The notes under the pieces were generated by a model. The model had not been told where the DNA came from. It was given only the letters and a program-made list of their open reading frames with translations, and searched no databases. DNA of 64,000 nucleotides from Conexibacter woesei Iso977N (GTDB lineage Bacteria; Actinomycetota; Thermoleophilia; Solirubrobacterales; Solirubrobacteraceae). The position numbers and the translations under genes were made by a program. Shown here piece by piece: positions 8,378 through 16,559 of the stretch. The number at the start of each line of letters is the position of its first letter. Within the stretch, counting starts at the first letter, position 1. Location of the stretch: NCBI RefSeq assembly GCF_000424625.1, contig NZ_AUKG01000004.1, positions 62,001-126,000 on the forward strand, in the 5' to 3' direction.

Positions 8378-9586
8378 TTACTTGATGGCGTCGTAGACCT
8401 TGAAGAGCGGCATGTACATGGAGACGACGATGAAGCCGACCATGCCGCCGACGACGATGATCATCACCGGCTCGAGGATGGAGGCGAGCTGCTTGACCGC
8501 GGCTGCGACCTGGTCCTCGTAGAAGTCGGCGATCTTGGACAACATGGTGTCCATGGCGCCGGTCTCCTCGCCGACGCCGATCATGTGGGTGACCATGCCC
8601 GGGAACACCGCGGCGTGCTTGAGCGGATCGGCGATCGTGCCGCCCTGGCGGACGGACTCGATGACGTCGCTCATCGCCTTCTCGATGCACCAGTTGCCCG
8701 CGGTCTGGCCGGTGATCTCCAGCGCCTGCATCAGCGGGACGCCCGCCGACACCAGAGCGCTCAAGGTCCGCGACCAGCGCGCAAGCGCGATCTTCTGGAC
8801 GATGTCACCGATCTTCATCGGGATCCGCAGCTTGAACGTGTCCCACTGCTTGCGGCCGGCGGTGGTGGTCTTCCACCTCTTGAACGTCCAGCTCGTGCCG
8901 AAGCCGCCCAGGATGAAGAGGTACCAGTAGCCGGTGATCGCGTTGCTCAGCCCGACGGTGAACTTCGTGATCGTCGGCAGGTCGCCGCCGAACTGCTTGA
9001 ACGTCCCGACGAACACCGGGACCAAGAACACCACCAACGCGATCAGCACGCTGAACGCGAAGATCATGACGACCATCGGGTAGGCCATCGCGGCCCTCAC
9101 CTGGCGGCGCAGCGAGTCGGCGCTCTCCAGCTGGTCGGCCACCCGCGTCAGCGCGCTGTCGAGCACACCGCCGGTCTCACCCGCGCGCGTCATCGCGACG
9201 AACAGCGGGTTGAACACCTTGGGATGGCGCTCCAGCGCGTCGCTCAGCGGGAGACCCGCCTCGACGTCCTTGCGGACGGCGGTCAGCGTCGTGACGAGCT
9301 TCTCGTTCTCGGTCTGCGCCTCCAGCACGTACAACGCGCGGAGGATCGTCATGCCCGAGTTGACCATCGTCGCCAGCTGGCGGGTCATGATCGTCAGATC
9401 GGCCGGCTTGATCCTGTTCAGGAACGGGATCTCCAGTTCCTTGGACCCGCGCTTGTCGGCGATGTCCAGGACGATCAGCCCGCGCTGCTTGAGCTGGTCG
9501 CTGACGATCTGCTTGCTCTCGGCCTCGACCTCGCCCGACGCCTTCGCGCCGGTCAGGTCCATCGCCTTGAAGACGTACGTGGACAT
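8378..9586 (-). CDS. pilC: Type IV pilus inner-membrane platform protein PilC
   Basis: A 402-residue member of the GspF/PilC family, the inner-membrane platform that pilus or type II secretion ATPases act on. Two repeated cytoplasmic T2SSF domains are seen, each with the conserved FxR(Q/T)LATM / RTLSALVSAG pattern, with three hydrophobic segments near 170-190, 220-240 and at the C terminus. It follows pilT by 14 bases in the same direction, so the two are one operon. Confidence 0.93.
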   Translation of the reverse strand: MSTYVFKAMDLTGAKASGEVEAESKQIVSDQLKQRGLIVLDIADKRGSKELEIPFLNRIKPADLTIMTRQLATMVNSGMTILRALYVLEAQTENEKLVTTLTAVRKDVEAGLPLSDALERHPKVFNPLFVAMTRAGETGGVLDSALTRVADQLESADSLRRQVRAAMAYPMVVMIFAFSVLIALVVFLVPVFVGTFKQFGGDLPTITKFTVGLSNAITGYWYLFILGGFGTSWTFKRWKTTTAGRKQWDTFKLRIPMKIGDIVQKIALARWSRTLSALVSAGVPLMQALEITGQTAGNWCIEKAMSDVIESVRQGGTIADPLKHAAVFPGMVTHMIGVGEETGAMDTMLSKIADFYEDQVAAAVKQLASILEPVMIIVVGGMVGFIVVSMYMPLFKVYDAIK

Positions 9587-9600
9587 GGCTCAGCTCTCCC

Positions 9601-10686
9601 CTATGCGGCCTGAAGGCCGCCGAGACCCATCGTGAGCCGCTTGAGCTCCTCGGGCGTCGAGGAGCGCGTCTCGGCGACACGCTGGGTGATCTTGCCGGCG
9701 CGCACGAGCGACGCCAGCGCGGTGTCCAGCGTCTGCATGCCGACGCCGCCGCCGGTCTGCATCGCCGACAGGATCTGGTGGGTCTTGCCCTCGCGGATCA
9801 GGTTGCGGACCGCGGGCGTCGGGACCAGCGTCTCGCAGGCCACGACGCGCGAGGAGCCGTCGGCGGACGGGATCAGCGTCTGGGTCATCACGCCCTGAAG
9901 CGCGACCGACAGCTGCGTCCGGACCTGGTCCTGCTGATGGGACGGGAACACGTCGATGATGCGGTCGATCGTCTGCGGCGCCGACTGCGTGTGCAGCGTC
10001 GCGAAGACGAGGTGGCCGGTCTCGGCGGCGGTCAGCGCGGTCGAGATCGTCTCGAGGTCGCGCATCTCGCCGACCAGGATCACGTCCGGGTCCTGGCGCA
10101 ACGCGCCCTTCAGCGCCGGGCCGAAGCCCTGCGCGTCGGAGCCCAGCTCACGCTGGTTGACCATGCACCTCTTGTGCGAGTGCAGGAACTCGATCGGGTC
10201 CTCGATCGTGAGGATGTGCTCCTCGCGGGACTCGTTGATCTCGTCGATCATCGCCGCCAGCGACGTCGACTTGCCCGAGCCGGTCGGGCCGGTCACGAGG
10301 ACCAGGCCACGCGGCTTCTTGCAGAACTCGTGGACGACGGGCGGCAGGCCGAGGTCGTCGATCTTGGTGATGACCGACGGGATCAGGCGGAACGCGGCGC
10401 TGAGCGCGGAGCGCTGCAGGTAGGCGTTCACACGGAAGCGAGCCGTGCCCGGGACCGCGTAGGCGAAGTCGAGCTGCCAATCCTGCTCGAGGCGCTGACG
10501 CTGGTCGTTGGTCAGGATCCCGTAGATGATCTCGCGGGTGTCCGTCGGGTCGAGGACGGGGTAGTCCTCCAACGACGTCAGGCGGCCACGAACACGGATC
10601 TTCGGGTGCGAACCCGCCGTGATGTGGAGGTCGGAGGCACGACGCTCGAGGACGTCGAGCAGGAGCTGGGCGAAATCGAACCGCAT
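9601..10686 (-). CDS. pilT: Type IV pilus retraction ATPase PilT
   Basis: A 361-residue hexameric secretion-type ATPase. The Walker A motif GPTGSGKST is at about residues 133-141, followed by an Asp box (IEDPIEFLH), Walker B (DPDVILVGEMRD) and His box (TGHLVFATLHT). The retraction signature AIRNLIRE-like segment reads AVRNLIREGK. It powers pilus disassembly and twitching. The ATG was chosen because it begins the standard PilT N terminus; an open frame continues upstream without coding character. Confidence 0.93.
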   Translation of the reverse strand: MRFDFAQLLLDVLERRASDLHITAGSHPKIRVRGRLTSLEDYPVLDPTDTREIIYGILTNDQRQRLEQDWQLDFAYAVPGTARFRVNAYLQRSALSAAFRLIPSVITKIDDLGLPPVVHEFCKKPRGLVLVTGPTGSGKSTSLAAMIDEINESREEHILTIEDPIEFLHSHKRCMVNQRELGSDAQGFGPALKGALRQDPDVILVGEMRDLETISTALTAAETGHLVFATLHTQSAPQTIDRIIDVFPSHQQDQVRTQLSVALQGVMTQTLIPSADGSSRVVACETLVPTPAVRNLIREGKTHQILSAMQTGGGVGMQTLDTALASLVRAGKITQRVAETRSSTPEELKRLTMGLGGLQAA

Positions 10687-10748
10687 CGCTTCTGGTGGTC
10701 GGTTCGTCCAGGCGCGTTCTTGAGCCGCGCGGCCCCTGGGTGGACGGC

Positions 10749-11699
10749 CTAGCCCGGCAACGCGACGCGCGCGATCGTCCTCGCGCTCGTCTGGACCCAC
10801 ACGTTGCTGCGCGTGAAGACGATCGCCGGCGCCTTCAGCGTGGCGATCGCGCGCGTGGCCACGAAGCGACGGCTGGTCGCCGCGCGCATGATCTGCAAGG
10901 CGCCGCTCCCGCTCGCCGGGCGCCAGGCGACCCACCCGGCGCCGCCGAGGACCGCGGCCGGCGCCGTCGTGAACGACGGCGGGACCTTGACGAACCCGGC
11001 GTTCCCGCAGCGGCGCAGCGTGTGCCGGACCGGGTTGCCCGGTCGCGCCGGGCCCGTCCGGGAGTCGATCAGCGCGTAGGGCGCGCGGTACTGCACCGGG
11101 CGCAGCGCCGGGCCTTCGTAGTTCTGGTCCGGGGTCGCGCCGACCGGGCTCGCCGCGATCGGGCCGCAGTAGGGCGCCGTCAGGGCGGGCGTGTCGAGGC
11201 CGTAGCTCAACCTGGGGTCGGTCGGGTCGTCGCTGCGCGTCGCCCCCGTGCGCCAGTTCGTCCAGCGCACCCCGTAGCCGCGGTCGGCCGGCGGGACGAC
11301 CTGGAAGACCCACTGGCTGCCCACCGACGACGTGACGGCGGGCGACTGGGCGCCGGGCGCGGTGTAGCGCGGGAAGCTGCCCTGCTGGGCGCCGGCGAGG
11401 TCGGTGATGTCGACCGTCGCCACGCAGTCCCACGCGATCACGCCGGACCCAGCGGCGGCCGGCACGCAGCCGGGGCGCGCCGCGAGCGTGCGGCGCTTGT
11501 CGCCGTCGCCGAGCAGCAGGACCGAGCCGTCGCCCTCGCGCAGCGCGATCGTCGCGCGGTCGGCCGCGCCGAGGACGGTCCCGGCGGCGTGGAGCGACGT
11601 GGCCGCCAGCGGCTTGGGGGTCTCGACCGAGCCGGCCGAGGCGGCCGCCGCCGGGGCGAATGCCGCGAGGAGGGCGATTGCTGTGAAGGTCTTGCGCAT
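10749..11699 (-). CDS. Secreted protein, paralogue A of an unknown family
   Basis: A 316-residue exported protein with a clear signal peptide (MRKTFTAIALLAAF, cleavage near ASAGS). It shares with the protein at 13700-14686 an ordered set of motifs: Cys followed by AAGSG, GSQW, NWRTG, LRRCG, WVAW and VFTRSNVWVQ, and a total of four Cys in the mature part, so the two are diverged copies. No known domain recognised. The second of two adjacent ATGs is chosen because it lies exactly eight bases after the putative -10, as in the paralogue. Confidence 0.75.
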   Translation of the reverse strand: MRKTFTAIALLAAFAPAAAASAGSVETPKPLAATSLHAAGTVLGAADRATIALREGDGSVLLLGDGDKRRTLAARPGCVPAAAGSGVIAWDCVATVDITDLAGAQQGSFPRYTAPGAQSPAVTSSVGSQWVFQVVPPADRGYGVRWTNWRTGATRSDDPTDPRLSYGLDTPALTAPYCGPIAASPVGATPDQNYEGPALRPVQYRAPYALIDSRTGPARPGNPVRHTLRRCGNAGFVKVPPSFTTAPAAVLGGAGWVAWRPASGSGALQIMRAATSRRFVATRAIATLKAPAIVFTRSNVWVQTSARTIARVALPG

Positions 11700-11707
11700 C
11701 ATCGGCC

Positions 11708-11736
11708 TCAACGACCACGCGCGGCGGAAGTTGCGC
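11708..11736 (-). promoter_or_regulatory. ECF-sigma-like promoter of paralogue A
   Basis: Reading on the minus strand, GCGCAAC is followed after exactly 16 bases by CGTTGA, with the ATG eight bases further on. An AAC -35 element and CGT -10 element with 16-base spacing is the known architecture of many ECF sigma promoters. The same arrangement precedes the paralogue at 13700-14686. The transcript would be leaderless. Confidence 0.5.
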
Positions 11737-11756
11737 TCGGGGACGCGCCGGTCCGG

Positions 11757-12710
11757 CTAGTACCGGCCGCCGACCGGCGCGGGCAGGCCGTCGAGGGCGT
11801 CGAGGTCCTCGGAGCCGAGCAGCACGTCGACCGCCGCCGCGTTCTCCTCCAGGAACGGCACGCGCTTGGTCCCGGGGATCGGGACGACGTGCTCGCCCTG
11901 GGCCAGGACCCACGCGAGCGCGATCTGGCCGGGCGCGACCTCGTGGCGGTCGGCGACCTCCCGGACCGCGTCGACGATCGGCTGGTTGGCGTCCAACGCC
12001 TCGCGCTGGAAGCGCGGCCAGCGCCGGCGGGCGTCGTCGTCCTCGAGCGCGTCACGGTCGAGGCGGCCGGTCAGGAAGCCGCGGCCGAGCGGCGAGTACG
12101 GGACGAACGCGATCCCGTGGCGCTTGCAGAAGTCCAGGACGCCGTTGTCCACCGGGTCGCGGGTCCAGAGGCTGAGCTCGGACTGCACGGCGGCGATCGG
12201 GTGGATCGCGTGGGCGCGCTCGAGCTCGTCGGCCGTTACCTCCGACACCCCGATGTGCTTGGCCTTGCCGGCTTCGACCGCCTCCCTCAGCGCGCCGACC
12301 GACTCCTCGATCGCGACCTCCGGGTCCGGGCGGTGCAGGTAGTACAGGTCGACGTGGTCGACCTCCAGGCGCCGCAGCGAGCCGTCGATCGCGTCGCGGA
12401 TGTGCTCCGGCCGGCCGTTGCGCGCGATCTCCCGCGTGTCCGGATCCTTGACCATCAACCCGCACTTGGTCGCCAGGACGTACTCGTCGCGGCGGCGGCC
12501 CTTGAGCGCGTGGCCGACCAGGATCTCGTTGTGGAACGGCCCGTAGACGTCGGCGGTGTCGATCAGCGTGCAGCCGAGGTCGAGCGCGCGGTTGATGACC
12601 GCGTCGGCGTCGGTGCCCTCGCGGTTGCCGTAGGCCCAGCTGAGCCCCATCGCGCCGTAGCCGATCGCGCCGACGCGCGGCCCGTGGTACCCCAGCTCTC
12701 GCGTGACCAT
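11757..12710 (-). CDS. Aldo/keto reductase
   Basis: A 317-residue NADPH-dependent oxidoreductase of the aldo/keto reductase fold. Catalytic residues are visible in order: Asp and Tyr in LIDTADVYG, Lys in ATKCGL, and His in YYLHRPD, with the cofactor-binding GVSEVTADE and PIPGTKR segments. It belongs to the group with YajO-like and perakine reductase-like enzymes; the substrate is unknown. It is divergent from a MarR-GNAT fusion gene, which probably controls it through the palindrome between them. Confidence 0.9.
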   Translation of the reverse strand: MVTRELGYHGPRVGAIGYGAMGLSWAYGNREGTDADAVINRALDLGCTLIDTADVYGPFHNEILVGHALKGRRRDEYVLATKCGLMVKDPDTREIARNGRPEHIRDAIDGSLRRLEVDHVDLYYLHRPDPEVAIEESVGALREAVEAGKAKHIGVSEVTADELERAHAIHPIAAVQSELSLWTRDPVDNGVLDFCKRHGIAFVPYSPLGRGFLTGRLDRDALEDDDARRRWPRFQREALDANQPIVDAVREVADRHEVAPGQIALAWVLAQGEHVVPIPGTKRVPFLEENAAAVDVLLGSEDLDALDGLPAPVGGRY

Positions 12711-12738
12711 CGCTCCACCATAGGCGGTGCGGGAATGC

Positions 12739-12751
12739 TTGACTTGGTCAA
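12739..12751. promoter_or_regulatory. MarR-type operator palindrome
   Basis: The 13-base sequence TTGAC-TTG-GTCAA is a perfect inverted repeat centred in the 67-base gap between the aldo/keto reductase and MarR-GNAT genes. MarR proteins commonly bind such short palindromes in their own divergent promoter. Confidence 0.55.
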
Positions 12752-12777
12752 CGATCTGCGGAACGCTTGGGCGCGTC

Positions 12778-13692
12778 ATGGATGAGATCGCCGCCGTCCG
12801 CGCGTTCACGCGGTTCTACACCAACAAGGTCGGCGCGCTGCGCGGTGGGCTGCACGGCTCGCGCCACGCGCTGCCGGACGCGCGGGTCCTGTTCGAGCTG
12901 GGCGACGGCGGCGGCGCGATGGAGGTCGCGGCGCTGAAGGCGTCGCTCGACATGGACGCGGGGCAGCTGTCGCGCCTGCTCACACGGCTGGACGACGACG
13001 GGCTGGTGACGCGTTCGCGCGCCGACCACGACGCGCGCAAGCAGGTCCTGAAGCTGACCGCCAGGGGCCGGCGCGAGGTCGCCAGGCTCGACCGCGGCGC
13101 GGTCGCTCAGTGGTCGGAGCTGCTGGAGGACGTCGACCCCGGAGCACGCGCGCGGCTGGTCGGCGCGATGGGCGCGGTGCAGCAGATCCTCGGCGCCGAC
13201 GGGCCTCCGGAGGTCACGCTCCGGGACCCCGGACCCGGCGACCTCGGCTGGATCGTGGAGCGCCACGGGGTCCTGTACTTCGAGGAGTTCGGCTGGGGCG
13301 CGGGCTTCGAGGCGCTCTGCGCGCGGGTCGTGGCGGACTTCGCGGAGCAGTCGAGCACGCAGCGCTTCGCCCGCGGCTGGATCGCGGAGGCCGGCGGCGC
13401 ACCCGCCGGGTGCGTCCTGTGCGTCGATGGCGAGGACGACGGCGACGCCAAGCTCCGCCTGCTGCTCGTCGAGCCGTGGGCCCGCGGCCTCGGTGTGGGC
13501 GGCAAGCTCATCGACGCGGTCGTCGCCCACGCCCGCGAGCGGGACGCCGACCGCGTCGTCCTCTGGACCAACCACCCCCTCACCGGCGCCCGCCGCCTCT
13601 ACGAGCGCCGCGGCTTCCACCAGATCGCCGAGGAGCCCCACACCGACTGGGACATCCCGCTCCGCGGGCAAGTCCTCCAACTCGACTTGTAG
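12778..13692 (+). CDS. MarR regulator fused to GNAT acetyltransferase
   Basis: A 304-residue fusion. Residues 1-145 form a MarR winged-helix domain (helix-turn-helix around LDMDAGQLSRLLTRLDDDGL, wing at RADHDARKQ). Residues 150-300 form a GNAT N-acetyltransferase domain with the acetyl-CoA motif WARGLGVGGKLI. Such fusions are known in actinobacteria and proteobacteria; ligand and acetyl acceptor are unknown. It is divergent from an aldo/keto reductase and ends in an inverted repeat shared with the convergent secreted-protein gene. Confidence 0.9.
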   Translation: MDEIAAVRAFTRFYTNKVGALRGGLHGSRHALPDARVLFELGDGGGAMEVAALKASLDMDAGQLSRLLTRLDDDGLVTRSRADHDARKQVLKLTARGRREVARLDRGAVAQWSELLEDVDPGARARLVGAMGAVQQILGADGPPEVTLRDPGPGDLGWIVERHGVLYFEEFGWGAGFEALCARVVADFAEQSSTQRFARGWIAEAGGAPAGCVLCVDGEDDGDAKLRLLLVEPWARGLGVGGKLIDAVVAHARERDADRVVLWTNHPLTGARRLYERRGFHQIAEEPHTDWDIPLRGQVLQLDL

Positions 13693-13700
13693 GACTTGCC
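13667..13700. terminator. Inverted repeat at convergent stops
   Basis: GGCAAGTCCT (13667-13676) and AGGACTTGCC (13691-13700) form a perfect 10-base stem with a 14-base loop. The repeat covers the stop codon of the MarR-GNAT gene and reaches the stop of the convergent secreted-protein gene, so it can terminate both. Confidence 0.6.
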
Positions 13701-14686
13701 TACTTCTGGGGCAGTCGCGTGGTCCAGAGGCCGGTGGAGCTCGACACGTAGATGCGCCCGCGCGTGAACACCACCTCGTAGGAACCCGGCCCGACCCCCG
13801 CCATGTTGTACCGGCGGCGGTCGGCCAGGCGGATCACGTCGAACCGCGTCCCGTGGTGGGCGATCGTCGTCAGGCCGGCCACCCAGCCCTCCCCGAGCGC
13901 CGTCGGCCTGAAGTGGACGGGCAGCGCGACCGGCCGCGCGAGCCCGCAGCGCCGCAGCGTGAACGCCGTGGGTTCGTTCGTCGCGTCCGTCGGGCTCGGC
14001 GGCGCCGGGGCCTGGATCAGCGCCCACGGGCCGTCGACCTGGGCGGCGTAGTACTCGGGCAGGGCGGCCATGTCCGGCTCCCCGCGCCAGACCCGCCGCA
14101 GCGGCGCGCAGAGCGCGTCGTACAGCCCCGCAGCGTCGAGGTCGTCGACCTGCCCGGCGTCTTCCTCGCCCGACTCCCGGACCTCGCCCGTGTGCCAGTT
14201 GACGTCCTGCCACCAGTGCCCGGCCTCCTTGGCGCTGTTGTAGCCGCGGATCCACTGGGCCCCGACGTACACCGGACTGCCCGCCGTGTAGCCGTTCGCC
14301 GCGTCGTCGTCGCTCCTGGCGTCCAGCTGCGTGACGACCGTGCCGTCCAGGCGCGTGACGACGAGGTGCATGACCCCGTTGGCGCCGCGCTCGCCGCACT
14401 CGCCGGCCAGCAGGCCGCTGCCCGCCGCCGACAGCACGCAGCCCTCCGGGGACGTGACCGTGCGCACGACGCGGTCGTCGGTGCGGAGGACGGTCGGGGC
14501 GTCGAAGCGCGGGCCCGTGCGGTAGGCGACCGTCGTCGGATCGGCTTGCGCCATCAGCTGCGTCCCCCGGCCGCCGACCTGCCCGGCGTGGAGCTTCCGG
14601 ACCGGCGCCGTCTTGGCCGCGGCCGTGCTCGCGCCGCAGGCGAAGACCGCAACGAGGATCAGCAGTACTTGGAGGATCTTGCGCAT
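13700..14686 (-). CDS. Secreted protein, paralogue B of an unknown family
   Basis: A 328-residue exported protein with a signal peptide (MRKILQVLLILVAVF, cleavage near STAAA). It is a diverged copy of the protein at 10749-11699, sharing Cys-x-AAGSG, GAQW, NWHTG, LRRCG, WVAG and VFTRGRIYV in the same order. Mature Cys residues are conserved, suggesting disulphides. The ATG was chosen over an in-frame TTG four codons upstream, because that TTG lies inside the putative -10 element. Confidence 0.75.
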   Translation of the reverse strand: MRKILQVLLILVAVFACGASTAAAKTAPVRKLHAGQVGGRGTQLMAQADPTTVAYRTGPRFDAPTVLRTDDRVVRTVTSPEGCVLSAAGSGLLAGECGERGANGVMHLVVTRLDGTVVTQLDARSDDDAANGYTAGSPVYVGAQWIRGYNSAKEAGHWWQDVNWHTGEVRESGEEDAGQVDDLDAAGLYDALCAPLRRVWRGEPDMAALPEYYAAQVDGPWALIQAPAPPSPTDATNEPTAFTLRRCGLARPVALPVHFRPTALGEGWVAGLTTIAHHGTRFDVIRLADRRRYNMAGVGPGSYEVVFTRGRIYVSSSTGLWTTRLPQK

Positions 14687-14694
14687 CGACCGCT

Positions 14695-14723
14695 TCAACG
14701 GAATGCGCGCAGGAAGGTTGCGC
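14695..14723 (-). promoter_or_regulatory. ECF-sigma-like promoter of paralogue B
   Basis: On the minus strand GCGCAAC, then exactly 16 bases, then CGTTGA, then eight bases to the ATG. This matches the element before paralogue A base for base in the two boxes and in both spacings. The space between is not conserved to the same degree, which favours a promoter over simple duplication. Confidence 0.5.
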
Positions 14724-14735
14724 GGACGCCCGGGC

Positions 14736-16559
14736 TCAGCCGGTGCCCGTGACGCGCGCCACTTCGGCGATCGACGTGCGGCCCTGCTTGACCTTCTCCA
14801 GGCCGTCGTCGCGCAGGCGGCGCATGCCGTCGCGCATCGCGACCTCGGCGATGCGGTCGGCCGGTGCGCGCTCGATCGCCAGGCGACGGATCTCGTCGGT
14901 GATCGTCATGACCTCGTACAACCCGATCCGGCCCTTGTAGCCCGAACCACCACAGCGCGAGCAGCCCTTGGGGTCGTAGGCCTCGAGGTCGACGTGCGAC
15001 CGGAACCCGTGGTCCTGCAGGACCGGCGCCGGGATGATCACGCGCTCCTTGCAGTGCGAGCACAGCGTCCGGCACAGGCGCTGGGCGACGACGCAGTCGA
15101 CGGCCGACGCGACCAGGAACGGCTCGATGCCCATCTCGACCAACCGCGTGATCGACGTCGGCGCGTCGTTGGTGTGCAACGTCGACAGCACGAGGTGGCC
15201 GGTCAGCGCCGCCTCGATCGCGATCTTCGCGGTCTCGGCGTCGCGGATCTCGCCGACCATGATGATGTCGGGGTCGGCGCGCATCATCGCGCGCAACCCG
15301 TTGGCGAACGTCAGGCCCGCCTTCTTGTTGACCTGGACCTGGGTGATGCCCTCGAGCTGGTACTCGACCGGGTCCTCGATCGTGATGATGTTCTTCTCGG
15401 GCGTGTTGAGCTCGCCGACCGCCGCGTACAGCGACGTCGACTTGCCGGAGCCCGTCGGGCCGGTCACCAGCACGGCGCCGTAGGCCTGGTGGAACGCCTT
15501 GGTGAAGCGCGCGGCGTCCTCGTCGCCCATGCCGAGCTTCTCGAAGTCGAACTGGACGTTGGACTTGTCCAGGATGCGGATGACGATGTTCTCGCCGTGC
15601 ACCGACGGCAGCGTCACGACGCGCAGGTCGATGTGGCGCCCGTCGAGGTTGAGCCCGACACGACCGTCCTGCGGCAGGCGCCGCTCGGCGATGTCGAGGT
15701 CGCTCATGATCTTCAGGCGCGACACGACGCCCGAGACCATCCGGCGCGGGACCGTCATGGTCTCGACGAGCACGCCGTCGATCCGGAAGCGGACGCGCAT
15801 CGCGCCGTCCTCGGGCTCGAAGTGGATGTCCGAGGTGCCCTGCTCGGCGGCCTGGGCGATGATCTGGTTGACGAGCTTGATGACCGGCGCGTCGTCGGCG
15901 GACTCCCGCAGGTCGACGATCTCGCCGATCCCGTCGTCGTCGCCGCTGAGGTCGATCTCCGCGGTCGCCGCGACGTGCTCCAGCCGCGACAGCCTGCTGA
16001 TCAGCGTCTTGATGTCCTCGCGCGAGGCGACCGCGACGCGGACCTCGTAGCCGGTCATCAGCGCGATGTCGTCGACCGCCAGCACGTTGGCCGGGTCGGC
16101 CATCGCGATCAGGATCCCGCGCTCGCCCACGAACTGGACCGGGATCGCCTCGTAGCGCTTGGCGGCCTGCGGGTTGACGAGGTTGGCCGCCGACATGTCG
16201 ACGTGGAAGACCGACAGGTCGAGGTGGTCGAGCCCGTGGCGCTCGGCGACGGCGCGCGCCAGGTTCTCCAGCGACAGCGTGCCCTGGTCGAGCAGCACGT
16301 TCTCCGGCGTGGTGCCGGTCGCGCGCGCGGCCTCGATCGCCTGCTCGACGCGCCCGCGGTCCACGAAGCCCAGCTCGACGATGACGTCGGTCAGGAAGCG
16401 GGCGGCGCCGCCACCGGTCCGGCGCGGCGGCGTGACGCCGTTCCAGTCGGCTGGACGTTCGTTCGACGGCGCGGGCGGATACGTGGCCGGAGCGTCAGCG
16501 ACCGGACCGCCGGGGATCGGCGGTACGGCGGTCAGATGGGTCGCTGGTTCCGGGGTCAT
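14736..16559 (-). CDS. pilB: Type IV pilus assembly ATPase PilB
   Basis: A 607-residue GspE/PilB ATPase that drives pilus extension. A Pro-rich N-terminal stretch of about 50 residues precedes a MshEN-like N domain (55-200). The C-terminal ATPase has Walker A GPTGSGKST at 367-375, Walker B DPDIIMVGEIRD near 429, His box LSTLHTND, and a tetracysteine zinc site (Cys500, 503, 533, 536). The ATG lies inside aroE, giving a 65-base overlap, so it is probably the last gene of the alaS-ruvX-mltG-aroE transcription unit. Confidence 0.93.
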   Translation of the reverse strand: MTPEPATHLTAVPPIPGGPVADAPATYPPAPSNERPADWNGVTPPRRTGGGAARFLTDVIVELGFVDRGRVEQAIEAARATGTTPENVLLDQGTLSLENLARAVAERHGLDHLDLSVFHVDMSAANLVNPQAAKRYEAIPVQFVGERGILIAMADPANVLAVDDIALMTGYEVRVAVASREDIKTLISRLSRLEHVAATAEIDLSGDDDGIGEIVDLRESADDAPVIKLVNQIIAQAAEQGTSDIHFEPEDGAMRVRFRIDGVLVETMTVPRRMVSGVVSRLKIMSDLDIAERRLPQDGRVGLNLDGRHIDLRVVTLPSVHGENIVIRILDKSNVQFDFEKLGMGDEDAARFTKAFHQAYGAVLVTGPTGSGKSTSLYAAVGELNTPEKNIITIEDPVEYQLEGITQVQVNKKAGLTFANGLRAMMRADPDIIMVGEIRDAETAKIAIEAALTGHLVLSTLHTNDAPTSITRLVEMGIEPFLVASAVDCVVAQRLCRTLCSHCKERVIIPAPVLQDHGFRSHVDLEAYDPKGCSRCGGSGYKGRIGLYEVMTITDEIRRLAIERAPADRIAEVAMRDGMRRLRDDGLEKVKQGRTSIAEVARVTGTG

